Positions 51,104 through 59,287 of a DNA stretch of 64,000 nt are shown piece by piece. The notes under the pieces are model-generated. The model was not told the DNA's origin, made no database searches, and worked only from the letters and a program-made list of their open reading frames with translations. Made by a program: the position numbers and the translations under genes. Every line of letters starts with the position of its first letter. The stretch's first letter is position 1. Source of the stretch: Duodenibacillus massiliensis (GTDB lineage Bacteria; Pseudomonadota; Gammaproteobacteria; Burkholderiales; Burkholderiaceae_F); assembly GCF_900128485.1 (NCBI RefSeq), contig NZ_LT635855.1, positions 29,930-93,929 of the forward strand, given 5' to 3'.

Positions 51104-51523
51104 ATGCGTCATCATTCCGGCTATCGTAAGCTCAACCGCACTAGCGCTCATCGCCTCGCGATGCTCCGCAACATGAGCAACTCGCTGCTGCGTCACGAAG
51201 CCATCAAGACCACGCTTCCCAAGGCCAAGGAACTGCGCCGTGTTGTCGAGCCCCTGATCACGCTCGCCAAGACCCCGTCTGTTGCCAACCGCCGCATCGC
51301 CTTCAACCGTCTGCGTGACCGCGAAATGGTCACCAAGCTCTTCGAAGTTCTGGGCCCGCGTTTCGCGAAGCGCAACGGCGGCTACACCCGCATTCTGAAG
51401 ATGGGCTTCCGTGCCGGCGACAATGCCCCGATGGCTTATGTCGAACTCACGGAACGCGCTGAAGTTGCTGAAGAAGTGAAGACCGAAGCGGCTCCCGCTG
51501 CTGAAGCCAAGAAGGCTGAATAA
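51104..51523 (+). CDS. rplQ: 50S ribosomal protein L17
   Basis: 139 residues, [17 protein letters not shown]. An Ala/Glu/Lys-rich tail of about 20 residues follows the conserved core (ends at about residue 118). Last gene of the alpha operon. Confidence 0.98.
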   Translation: MRHHSGYRKLNRTSAHRLAMLRNMSNSLLRHEAIKTTLPKAKELRRVVEPLITLAKTPSVANRRIAFNRLRDREMVTKLFEVLGPRFAKRNGGYTRILKMGFRAGDNAPMAYVELTERAEVAEEVKTEAAPAAEAKKAE

Positions 51524-51546
51524 GTCTTTCTGACTTTTGGTCTGCA

Positions 51547-51580
51547 GCCGGTACTGCGTCATAACAGTGCCGGCTTTTTT
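51547..51580 (+). terminator. Terminator of the alpha operon
   Basis: GCCGGTACTG/CAGTGCCGGC stem followed by six T. Confidence 0.9.
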
Positions 51581-51588
51581 CTGCCCGT

Positions 51589-51629
51589 AAAAAACGGCCG
51601 GTGATTCCGAGGAGAACCATCCGGCCGGT
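51589..51629 (-). terminator. Terminator of the galE operon
   Basis: On the minus strand CCGGCCGG pairs with CCGGCCG and is followed by T6. It lies back to back with the rplQ terminator. Confidence 0.85.
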
Positions 51630-51646
51630 ATCGTAACTGACGGGCT

Positions 51647-52660
51647 TTACTTTCCGGCAGCTGCCTGCATCTGTTCGTAGTGCCAGGCGTCGCGGCACAT
51701 GTCGTCAAGCGAGAGTTGCGCCTGCCATCCTAAAAGCGCCTTGGCTTTGGCCGCATCGGCCCAGTTGGCGGCTATGTCGCCCGCGCGGCGCGGTTTGATC
51801 TCATAGGGGATTGGATGACCGCAGGCCTTTTCAAAGGCGTGAATGATCTCAAGCACGCTGTAACCGGTGCCGGTACCGAGGTTAACGGCTTCCCAGCCTT
51901 TGAGGCTTTCGATTTTGTCACAGGCCAGAGCGTGCCCGCGGGCGAGATCCACCACGTGGATGTAGTCTCTGACGCCCGTGCCGTCCTTGGTGGGGTAGTC
52001 GTTGCCGAAAACGCCCACGCGCGCCAAGCGCCCCGAGGCCACACGCGCCACGTAGGGCAAGAGGTTATTGGGAATGCCGTTCGGATTTTCACCGATCAGG
52101 CCCGAAGCGTGCGCGCCGATCGGGTTGAAGTAGCGCAGGCACACGGCCGTGAAATCAGGCCGTGCGGCGCAGACGTCTTTGAGAATATCTTCGATAAAAA
52201 GCTTGGTGCGCCCGTAGGGGTTGGTGACGCCCCCGACGGGATGTTCTTCCGTTAAGGGCAGGTACTGCGGCGTGCCGTAGACGGTGGAAGACGAGGAAAA
52301 GATGATGCGGGTGACGCCTGCCGCATGCATCGCTTTTAAAAGCGACACCGTGCCCCCGACGTTGTTGTCGTAGTACTCCAGGGGCTTGACGCAGCTCTCA
52401 CCCACGGCTTTGAGGCCCGCAAAGTGAATGACGACGTCGATTTTTTCCGCAATGAGCACCGCCTGCAGCTTTTCCGTGTCGCGGATGTCGCCCACGACAA
52501 GACGGGGCCGCTTGCCCGTTATTTTTTCCAGGGCGTCAACGACAGCGGCATCTGAATTGCAGAGGTTGTCGTAGAGCACCGCCTTGTGGCCGCGCGTGAT
52601 GAGTTCAACGGCGGTGTGTGAGCCGATAAAGCCCGTTCCACCCGTGAGCAGTATGTTCAA
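51647..52660 (-). CDS. galE: UDP-glucose 4-epimerase
   Basis: 337 residues. It interconverts UDP-glucose and UDP-galactose with tightly bound NAD. The Rossmann motif is G-G-T-G-F-I-G-S-H-T (7-16), the catalytic pair is in S-S-S-T-V-Y-G and N-P-Y-G-R-T-K (Y-x-x-x-K), and the C-terminal W-x-A-Q region is present. It lies last in a minus-strand operon, 23 bases after the enoyl-CoA hydratase gene, with no other sugar genes nearby. Confidence 0.95.
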   Translation of the reverse strand: MNILLTGGTGFIGSHTAVELITRGHKAVLYDNLCNSDAAVVDALEKITGKRPRLVVGDIRDTEKLQAVLIAEKIDVVIHFAGLKAVGESCVKPLEYYDNNVGGTVSLLKAMHAAGVTRIIFSSSSTVYGTPQYLPLTEEHPVGGVTNPYGRTKLFIEDILKDVCAARPDFTAVCLRYFNPIGAHASGLIGENPNGIPNNLLPYVARVASGRLARVGVFGNDYPTKDGTGVRDYIHVVDLARGHALACDKIESLKGWEAVNLGTGTGYSVLEIIHAFEKACGHPIPYEIKPRRAGDIAANWADAAKAKALLGWQAQLSLDDMCRDAWHYEQMQAAAGK

Positions 52661-52683
52661 TTCTTCGCTCCCGTAACGCGCGT

Positions 52684-53445
52684 TTAATGCGCTTTAAAGT
52701 TCGGCATCCGGCCTTCGAGAAACGCCGCGCAGGCTTCCTGTGCTTCGGGCGTTTTACTTGTGACTGCGAAAAGGCCGGCTTCTTCGCGGGTGATGTCGGC
52801 AAGCCGCGTGCTCCAGGCGCTTTGCAAAAGCTTTTTGGCACCCTGCACGGCCGCGGGCGACATGAGCGCGAGGCGCCGCACGCGGGCGTCGGCCTGGACA
52901 AAGACGTCTTCGTCGGCGTAGACGGCGCTCACCAGGCGCATTGCAAGCGCTTCGTTGGCGCTGATCGGTTCGGACAAAAGAATCTTTTCCGCGGCCTTAT
53001 GGTACCCGGCGTTTAAAAGCGCGAGAAGGCTTGCGCCGTAGCGGGGCGTCAGGCCCAGCGCGGTAAAGGGCAGGGAAAAAAGGCTTGACGCCGAGGCGTA
53101 GACGAGGTCACAGTAGTAAAGCATCGTCACGCCCAGACCCACGGCAGGGCCCGCCACGCAGGCCACGACCGGTTTGCGGCAGTTTTTGAGCGCCTCAATA
53201 AAGCGTCCCGTGGGCGTGGTGCTGTCGGCGCTTAAGTCCGTAAGCTGCTCCTTTAAGTCGCCCCCGGCGCAGAAAATGCCGGGCTGCGCGTGCAGAAACA
53301 CGGCGCGCACCGTCTCGTCCGCATCAGCGCGGGTAAACGCCTCCGTGAGACTTTCAAGCATTGTTTTATCAAGTGTGTTGCGCTTTTCGGGGCGCGAAAT
53401 TTCAAGCTGCAGGACGTTGTCGTGAAAGGTCGTGAGAATGGGCAT
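52684..53445 (-). CDS. Enoyl-CoA hydratase/isomerase family protein
   Basis: 253 residues of the crotonase fold. The oxyanion-hole stretches are F-C-A-G-G-D-L-K-E-Q (about 57-66) and A-C-V-A-G-P-A-V-G-L-G-V-T-M. The usual catalytic glutamates of true hydratases (around 115 and 135) are not obvious, as the region reads Y-A-S-A-S-S-L-F-S-L-P-F-T-A-L-G-L-T-P. An isomerase-like or other crotonase reaction is therefore possible. It is 23 bases downstream of the acyl-CoA synthetase gene. Confidence 0.85.
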   Translation of the reverse strand: MPILTTFHDNVLQLEISRPEKRNTLDKTMLESLTEAFTRADADETVRAVFLHAQPGIFCAGGDLKEQLTDLSADSTTPTGRFIEALKNCRKPVVACVAGPAVGLGVTMLYYCDLVYASASSLFSLPFTALGLTPRYGASLLALLNAGYHKAAEKILLSEPISANEALAMRLVSAVYADEDVFVQADARVRRLALMSPAAVQGAKKLLQSAWSTRLADITREEAGLFAVTSKTPEAQEACAAFLEGRMPNFKAH

Positions 53446-53468
53446 GATGTTTGGGTCTTAAAAAAGAA

Positions 53469-56030
53469 TCAGAGAATGGAGCCGGCTGTCGTTTTCGGAA
53501 CCGCAACGCCGACAGTCTGCGCCCAGCGGGCGGCTGCGGCTGCCAGTGTCCGCGTGAGTCCCGAATCCTCCCGGTAGCTGCGGTCCGTGATGCAGACCAC
53601 TGCGGGATCTTTTCCCGGGGTCTGCGTGATTCTGAGCACGGCGTGCAGTGCCGGGGCCACACGGCTGTCGTCAGCGGCGATCAAAAGGCACTCGCGGTCC
53701 CAGTCGATGTCGGCGAGATCGCCGGTGGTGGTGTCGCCCGCCAGAAGCGCCGCCCGGTTTTGGGCACTTAACTGTGCGGTAAAAGCGGCAAGCGCCTGTT
53801 GGTCAGAGGGCTTGACGCCGCGCACGATGAGTGCACCGGCCGAAAGCCTCACGGACGTTTCAAGGTACGCAGGATACGGGGCAAAGAGCATGTGCCGGGC
53901 GTCAGGTTCAGCCGTAACAGGCCGGCCGCATAGGGCCCCCGAGGCATCAAGCACCGTGAGGCCCTTGTCGTCCACGGCCGCGGGGGAGAGCTTGAGTTCG
54001 GCAAGCGCCGGAAGCGCTTCCGCAAGTCGCGAGAGCCGCATGAGGGTCGCCGCAAGGCTTTTTTCATCGGCGGGCGGCATGCCGCGGCAGCCCCGCAAGA
54101 GGGCGGCAACCGGCGAGCGCCGGATGCTTTCGCGGGCCTGCGCCTGCGTCACGGGTGGTATGAGAATCACCTTGTCGCGGATGAGGCTTCCAGCCAAGCC
54201 CCCGGCCCCGAGCGTAATCACGGGCCCTAAAACCGGATCGGTGATGTAGTCCACCGCGACCTCACGGGCGTTGGCGGTATCGACCATCCGCTCCACCCAT
54301 ACGCCGCGCAACCGTGCGTAGGGGGCTTTTTCCGCACAGTGCCGTTTCAGTGTTTCAAACGCTTCGGCGACACCGGCTTCGCTTCTTAAATTGAGAATGA
54401 CGCCGCCCGCGTCCGTTTTGTGGGCAATGCCGTCGGCGCTCAGTTTGACCGCCACCGGAAAGCCGATCGTGTGCGCTGCGGCCGAAGCTTCCTGCGCGGT
54501 TGCGGCAAAGGCGCCCTGTGCGCCGCGGATGCCGAAAGCGGCAAGAAGCGCCGCGCACTCGCTTTCGGTTAAAACGAGGCGGTGTGCGCGCCGCGCGTTT
54601 TCAAGCGCAGCGGCGGCTTGGGCTGTGTCTGCGGGCGTTTCTGTTTCGGGGCCTTCCGCGGTACGGGATTCACCCGTGCGGGTAACGCTTTGAAGGGCAA
54701 GCGCAAGCGCTGAAGCCGCAGCCCGGGCGCTCGTAAAGGCAATGAGGCCGCTTTCGCGGCAGGCATCGCGGAAATTGACATCGGTGCCGCCTGTGCGGCA
54801 GACCAAAAGGGGTTTGCCCGCTTCCCGGGTGACCTCAGCCAACAGGGCCGGTGCCTCAGACTCGCGGGCGGCGGTCATGGGGGAAAGCGATACGATAAGC
54901 GCATCGGCCGACGGGTCGGCCAAAATCACCCGCGCGGCGTCACGCACAAGGGTTCCTGCGGCTTCGGGCCCGAGGTCCGAGGGGTCGTTCATTAAAACGG
55001 GCGACTGCGTGAGCGCCGTAAGCGCCGTATGAGTGCTCCGGGAGAGCTGCGCGGGGATGAGCCCGGCCTGTGTGACGGCGTCGGCGGTGAGGTTTACAAC
55101 CCCGAGGCCGTTACCCGCGCAGGCCGTGCGGCTTCCCTTGGGAAGAATCCCGAACGCGAGAAGCCCGAGCGCGGCGCAGAAGTCTTCGAGGCTTTCGGCG
55201 CACGCTGCTCCCGTGCGCGCAACGGCCGCGGCAAAAACCGCGGGGTCCGCGGACGGCGTGCCGAGCCGTGCCGCAGAAAGGCGGCCTGCGGTGGGGCTTA
55301 CCCCGGGCGGCAGAATAATGACAGGTTTGACGCGGGCGGCGGCTTTGAGGGCCGACATCAGGCGCCGCGGATGCCGCACCGTGAGAATTTGAAGTGCAAT
55401 GATTTCGGTTTTGGCGTCGGCCGCGAGAAAATCCACGATTTCGTCCAGTCCCGTTGCGGCCTCCGCCCCCGAACTGATGACGGAAGAAAAGCCGAACCCG
55501 GCTTCGGCCGCATAATCAAGCACGGCAGCCGTGAGCGCTGCGGACTGACAGACAAGTCCCACGGGGCCGGCGGCGGCAAGTTTCGGGATGTAACTCACGT
55601 TAAGCCCGATATCCGGGCGCATGATCCCGACGGAATCCGGGCCGATCAGGTGAATGCCGCGCTCACGGGCGGTCTGAGCGAGCTTATCCTGCCAGAGACG
55701 GTCTTCGGTCCAGGTGCCTTCGCCGGGCGTTACAAGCACGTTGGCAATGCCGAGCGCGGCACAGTCTTTGAGCACAGACTCAACGCGCGCAGAGGGCGTG
55801 GCGATGACACAGAGCTCCGGCGTATGCGGGAGGTCGCGTAAGCCGGCCCAGCAGGGTGTAAGCCCGATGTACTTGTACTTGGGGTTGACGGGATAGGCTT
55901 CGAGCACCCGGCGGCTGTTCATGACGCCCGACCAGACCGCACGTCCGCGGCTTCCCTCCCGGTCGCTCGCGCCCACAACGGCAACACGGGTCGGAATAAA
56001 GGCGGAGGCAAGACGATGCGTGACGGACAT
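53469..56030 (-). CDS. Pat/ADP-forming-type acyl-CoA synthetase with degenerate GNAT tail
   Basis: 853 residues from the ATG at 56030 (M-S-V-T-H-R-L-A-S-A-F-I-P). A CoA-binding domain (A-V-V-G-A-S-D-R-E-G-S, about 15-110) comes first, then the succinyl-CoA-ligase-like domain (V-C-Q-S-A-A-L-T-A-A-V). An ATP-grasp domain follows (L-T-E-S-E-C-A-A-L-L-A-A-F-G-I, about 490-710, with A-H-K-T-D-A-G-G-V). The last about 140 residues resemble the GNAT domain of Pat/YfiQ protein acetyltransferases, but the acetyl-CoA loop reads R-E-D-S-G-L-T-R-T-L where R-x-x-G-x-G/A is expected, and the end is short. It may be an acyl-CoA synthetase or a dead acetyltransferase. Confidence 0.8.
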   Translation of the reverse strand: MSVTHRLASAFIPTRVAVVGASDREGSRGRAVWSGVMNSRRVLEAYPVNPKYKYIGLTPCWAGLRDLPHTPELCVIATPSARVESVLKDCAALGIANVLVTPGEGTWTEDRLWQDKLAQTARERGIHLIGPDSVGIMRPDIGLNVSYIPKLAAAGPVGLVCQSAALTAAVLDYAAEAGFGFSSVISSGAEAATGLDEIVDFLAADAKTEIIALQILTVRHPRRLMSALKAAARVKPVIILPPGVSPTAGRLSAARLGTPSADPAVFAAAVARTGAACAESLEDFCAALGLLAFGILPKGSRTACAGNGLGVVNLTADAVTQAGLIPAQLSRSTHTALTALTQSPVLMNDPSDLGPEAAGTLVRDAARVILADPSADALIVSLSPMTAARESEAPALLAEVTREAGKPLLVCRTGGTDVNFRDACRESGLIAFTSARAAASALALALQSVTRTGESRTAEGPETETPADTAQAAAALENARRAHRLVLTESECAALLAAFGIRGAQGAFAATAQEASAAAHTIGFPVAVKLSADGIAHKTDAGGVILNLRSEAGVAEAFETLKRHCAEKAPYARLRGVWVERMVDTANAREVAVDYITDPVLGPVITLGAGGLAGSLIRDKVILIPPVTQAQARESIRRSPVAALLRGCRGMPPADEKSLAATLMRLSRLAEALPALAELKLSPAAVDDKGLTVLDASGALCGRPVTAEPDARHMLFAPYPAYLETSVRLSAGALIVRGVKPSDQQALAAFTAQLSAQNRAALLAGDTTTGDLADIDWDRECLLIAADDSRVAPALHAVLRITQTPGKDPAVVCITDRSYREDSGLTRTLAAAAARWAQTVGVAVPKTTAGSIL

Positions 56031-56141
56031 GAGACTACTGGACAATGCGGAAGGCAAAATACCTGAAACCTCAAGTTTAACGCGCCTGCAGCGGGCTTCC
56101 GGTGTCATAATCGCTCCCAAAGGCAATACGAGGTTTATTCC

Positions 56142-56792
56142 ATGAGGCAGAGAGTTTCCTGCGGCGAGGCGCCGCACGAGTGGCACCGTGCCGACGGCAC
56201 GACGGTCGCGTGCACCGAAAAGGTGAAGGTGTTAAACGAGAACTGGCAGGAAATCCGCGCGATGCTGCAGGATGCCATGGATGATGCCGTTTTGATGGGC
56301 TGCACCGAAAAACAGTTTCGTGAGGAGTACACGCGGCTTGTGGCTTCGATCACCTCGGACTATGCCGAACAGAAAGCCCAAACGCGTCCGGCTGAAGACT
56401 TTGCTGTTTTAAAGACGGATCACATCGTACTTACGGTCGCTGACTTGGATGCAAGCATCGCCTTTTACACCAAAGCGCTCGGCATGAAGGCGGTGACGTT
56501 CGGTGCAGGCCGCAAAGCCCTTCTTTTTGCGGGCGGCAAAATCAATCTGCATGAAGCGGCAGGAGAGCCGATTCTGCCGCGCGCAAAAACCCCGCAGGCC
56601 GGAAGCAGCGATCTCTGCTTTCTGGTGAACAAAACACCCGAAGAAACGGTGGCGCACCTGAAAGCCTGCGGCATTAGCGTGGAAGAGGGGCCGGTGCGTC
56701 GTACGGGGGCCTACTTTCCGCTTACGTCCGTCTACGTGCGCGATCCCGACGGCAACCTCATTGAGCTTGCGGTTGAAGCCGAGGACGATTGA
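56142..56792 (+). CDS. Fusion of a small conserved domain with a VOC/glyoxalase domain
   Basis: 216 residues. Residues about 15-75 (D-G-T-T-V-A-C-T-E-K-V-K-V-L-N-E-N-W-x-E and A-M-D-D-A-V-L-M-G-C) match a small betaproteobacterial hypothetical family usually encoded alone. Residues about 90-212 form a VOC domain: T-D-H-I-V-L-T-V-A-D-L-D-A-S-I-A-F-Y, then Y-V-R-D-P-D-G-N-L-I-E-L. Metal ligand candidates are the His in D-H-I-V and the Glu in L-I-E-L. The substrate is unknown. It is divergent from the acyl-CoA synthetase gene. Confidence 0.8.
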   Translation: MRQRVSCGEAPHEWHRADGTTVACTEKVKVLNENWQEIRAMLQDAMDDAVLMGCTEKQFREEYTRLVASITSDYAEQKAQTRPAEDFAVLKTDHIVLTVADLDASIAFYTKALGMKAVTFGAGRKALLFAGGKINLHEAAGEPILPRAKTPQAGSSDLCFLVNKTPEETVAHLKACGISVEEGPVRRTGAYFPLTSVYVRDPDGNLIELAVEAEDD

Positions 56793-56796
56793 GTCC

Positions 56797-56832
56797 AAAA
56801 AAACGGCGGAAAGCCCGGAGACTTTCCGCCGT
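56797..56832 (-). terminator. Terminator for the DUF1801 gene
   Basis: ACGGCGGAAAG/CTTTCCGCCGT stem followed, on the minus strand, by seven T. It lies between two convergent genes. Confidence 0.85.
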
Positions 56833-56855
56833 CAGATATCGCTTTTCAGCCGGTT

Positions 56856-57707
56856 TTACTTTTTCGCGGCCGTTTTCTTTGCGGCCGGTTTTTTGGCTGC
56901 GGGCTTTTTCTCCGCTGCCTTTTTGACCGTCGTCTTTTTCTCAGCCGTCTTTTTTACAGGCGCTTTTTTGGCGGCAGCGGGCTTTGTAGCCGCCTTCTTT
57001 TCGGTCTTTTCCGCAGCCTTCGCGACAGCTTTTTCCACCACAGCCTTGGCTTCGGGTTTAATGGCCGGGGCCTTTACCCGGGAAGTCGTCTTTTTGGCGG
57101 TTTCTTTTTTAAGCTGCAGGGCGGCGGCCTTGGATTCAGCGCGCTTTTTCACAAGGCTCTTTTCGGGCTTTGTGGGTTTGAGAATGCGCTTGATTTCAGC
57201 GGCCTTGCGGGCTGCTTCTTCCTTGGCGGCTTCTTCGGCCGCTGCTTCTTCCTGCGTGCGCATGGAAATGCGCACGATCGGGGGCGCCACCGCGGCGTTT
57301 TCTTCCTTCACGCCCCAGAGCTGCAGCAGCTCCGTTTCCGACGGGGTCGAACCGCGGTTGCGGCGCGCCACGACGCTCGCGCGCACCAGCTTTTCAATAT
57401 CGGGCAGCGGCAGACGGTTGAGGTCGGTGAAGTTAATCAGACTATGTTCGGCGTCAAACCCCTTGATCGTCGCGACAAACGGCTCGATCACGGAATTTTC
57501 CGCCACATACAGCGTCAGGGATTTTTCGCGCGATTCAAGCGCAAAGAGCGGACCGCCGTTTAATTCATAAAAGACCAGGCCGAAACGCTTGCTCTCACGA
57601 ACACCGCGGGCGGCGCGGCGGATGAGGCTTGCCACACGGGCCATGGCAACGCGGCGGTCAGGCGGCAGGCTTTGCAGGAATACCCCCAGAACCGTAGCTC
57701 CCACCAT
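56856..57707 (-). CDS. DUF1801 domain protein with histone-H1-like Lys/Ala tail
   Basis: 283 residues. The N-terminal about 110 residues resemble DUF1801 (Y-x-L-P-x-x-R-R ... G-L-V-F-Y-E-L-N-G-G-P-L-F-A-L ... L-T-L-Y-V). Residues about 145-175 are a Glu/Ala helix. The last about 100 residues are Lys/Ala/Pro repeats (A-A-K-K-A-P-V-K-K-T, K-K-P-A-A-K-K) like eukaryotic H1 or bacterial HupB/AlgP tails that bind DNA or polyphosphate. A nucleoid or RNA-binding role is inferred from the tail only. Confidence 0.75.
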   Translation of the reverse strand: MVGATVLGVFLQSLPPDRRVAMARVASLIRRAARGVRESKRFGLVFYELNGGPLFALESREKSLTLYVAENSVIEPFVATIKGFDAEHSLINFTDLNRLPLPDIEKLVRASVVARRNRGSTPSETELLQLWGVKEENAAVAPPIVRISMRTQEEAAAEEAAKEEAARKAAEIKRILKPTKPEKSLVKKRAESKAAALQLKKETAKKTTSRVKAPAIKPEAKAVVEKAVAKAAEKTEKKAATKPAAAKKAPVKKTAEKKTTVKKAAEKKPAAKKPAAKKTAAKK

Positions 57708-57896
57708 GATGCCTTCCCTCCCTTTTTCTTTGAGACAAACAGATATTTCCGCCTCTGTGTCGACACAGAAGGCTTTGCAAAGGCGGAAAAAAACCCTGTT
57801 ATTTTACAGGAAGTGCGCCTTGTTTGCTTAGTTTTTTCTTCTCTGATCGTTGATTGCTATGGGAATTTCGTCTGTTTTTCTTGCGGCGGTCCGGAA

Positions 57897-58418
57897 TTAA
57901 CGGTAAAAGGTATAGCGGGCACTGAAGCGCACGGCCAAAACGGCCCCGAGGCTGTTGCGGGTGCAGGCCGACACGGGAATGCCGCCTTTGGCTTCGTCGC
58001 GCTTAACCCAGCGGTAGTGCGACAGAATGCCCTTTAAATTGCCCGCGGGCCGTACGGCAAAGAGAAGCCCCTTAAGGTCATGCTTGGTTTTGCCTTCCGT
58101 CCAGCTTTCCACTTTGGCGGCAAGCCGGCTTTTGTCGGGTGCGGAAAACGTGAAGTCCGCGCCCTGGGCTGCCACTTTGCGGCCCTTTTCGTCTCTGAGG
58201 GTCACTTCCGGTGTGATAAAGCGCCACCAGAGGCCCTGAGTGTCGGCGGTGCACTGAAATTTCTGCACGCCCGTGCCGTAAAGAACCAGCGCTTTTTCGG
58301 CACTTGTGTCCTTGGGGTCGATGGCCCCGGGCCCCATGAGGGCGTCAAGGGCGGAGCAGCCGGTGAGCGTTAAAGCGCTGAGCACGGACAAAGCGGGCAG
58401 AAACAAACGAAAGGTCAT
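57897..58418 (-). CDS. DUF3455-like lipoprotein
   Basis: 173 residues from the ATG at 58418. The signal peptide ends in the lipobox L-T-G-C with Cys21, then S-A-L-D. The mature part Y-G-T-G-V-Q-K-F-Q-C-T-A-D ... W-W-R-F-I-T-P-E-V-T-L-R-D-E-K-G-R-K matches the DUF3455 pattern. Function unknown, probably anchored in the periplasm. A longer frame to 58511 adds residues before the signal peptide and is not used. Confidence 0.8.
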   Translation of the reverse strand: MTFRLFLPALSVLSALTLTGCSALDALMGPGAIDPKDTSAEKALVLYGTGVQKFQCTADTQGLWWRFITPEVTLRDEKGRKVAAQGADFTFSAPDKSRLAAKVESWTEGKTKHDLKGLLFAVRPAGNLKGILSHYRWVKRDEAKGGIPVSACTRNSLGAVLAVRFSARYTFYR

Positions 58419-58716
58419 GGCAGATAAATCCCGGAAAAACGGGGGAAAAAAGCGGGGTGCATCCCGGCAGTACCCGCCATTGTATGAGCGAAGGGCGGCA
58501 CTTGCGCGCATAGAGCGCGCCTACAGACTGCTTCACTCGGATGATGCGAACAATTTGAAAAGTCGCTATTGTCTGACGCAACAAAGAGCGGGCAGAGCGT
58601 ATCAGCCCGCGCGGACCTCATTAATACCCTGCGGTTTCACGTGAAGCCGACAGGGGCGGCAGGGGCGTTTCGCTTGCGTGAAAGGCCGCGGCCGTCAACA
58701 CTTCAGGAGAGAAGCT

Positions 58717-59280
58717 GTGTATCAGATCCGTATCCATGGCCGCGGTGGCCAGGGCGTGGTGACCGCGGCTGAAATGCTCAGTGTCGCAGCCTTCACCGAA
58801 GGCCACTGGGCTCAGGCCTTTCCGAGTTTCGGCTCGGAACGCACCGGCGCGCCGGTGACGGCCTTCTGCCGCATCGATGAAAAAGAAATCCGTCTGAGAG
58901 AACCCATTTCCGAGCCCGACGTCGTGCTCGTGCAGGACAAAACGCTTTTGGAAAGCATTGATGTTTTTTCGGGTATTTCGCCCGAGGGCTACGTTCTGAT
59001 CAACGCTTCGGCCGAACCCGAAGCGATGGGACTTACTGAACTCATCGCCCGGCTTCCCGCGGGGCACGTGAAAACGGTGCCCGCAACGCGCTTTGCCCTG
59101 GAAAAAATCGGCCGGCCGCTCCCGGGAGCCGCGATGCTTGCGGGCTTTGCCGCGATGACGGGGGCTCTGAAACTGGAAAACGTCCAGGCCGCCTACAGCG
59201 CGCGCTTTGGCGGAAAGATTGCGGAAGCAAACGCTCAGATTGCCGCTGCCGCCTATGAGTGGCTTACGAAGAAGGAGTAA
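58717..59280 (+). CDS. 2-oxoacid:ferredoxin oxidoreductase, gamma subunit
   Basis: 187 residues, V-Y-Q-I-R-I-H-G-R-G-G-Q-G-V-V-T-A-A-E-M-L, the canonical gamma/PorG N-terminus. The GTG start at 58717 has AGGAGA 6 bases upstream. The stretch F-P-S-F-G-S-E-R-T-G-A-P-V is typical. With the next three genes it forms an enzyme that oxidatively decarboxylates pyruvate or another 2-oxoacid to an acyl-CoA, or runs in reverse. The substrate cannot be told from sequence. Confidence 0.92.
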   Translation: MYQIRIHGRGGQGVVTAAEMLSVAAFTEGHWAQAFPSFGSERTGAPVTAFCRIDEKEIRLREPISEPDVVLVQDKTLLESIDVFSGISPEGYVLINASAEPEAMGLTELIARLPAGHVKTVPATRFALEKIGRPLPGAAMLAGFAAMTGALKLENVQAAYSARFGGKIAEANAQIAAAAYEWLTKKE

Positions 59281-59287
59281 CCCAGCG

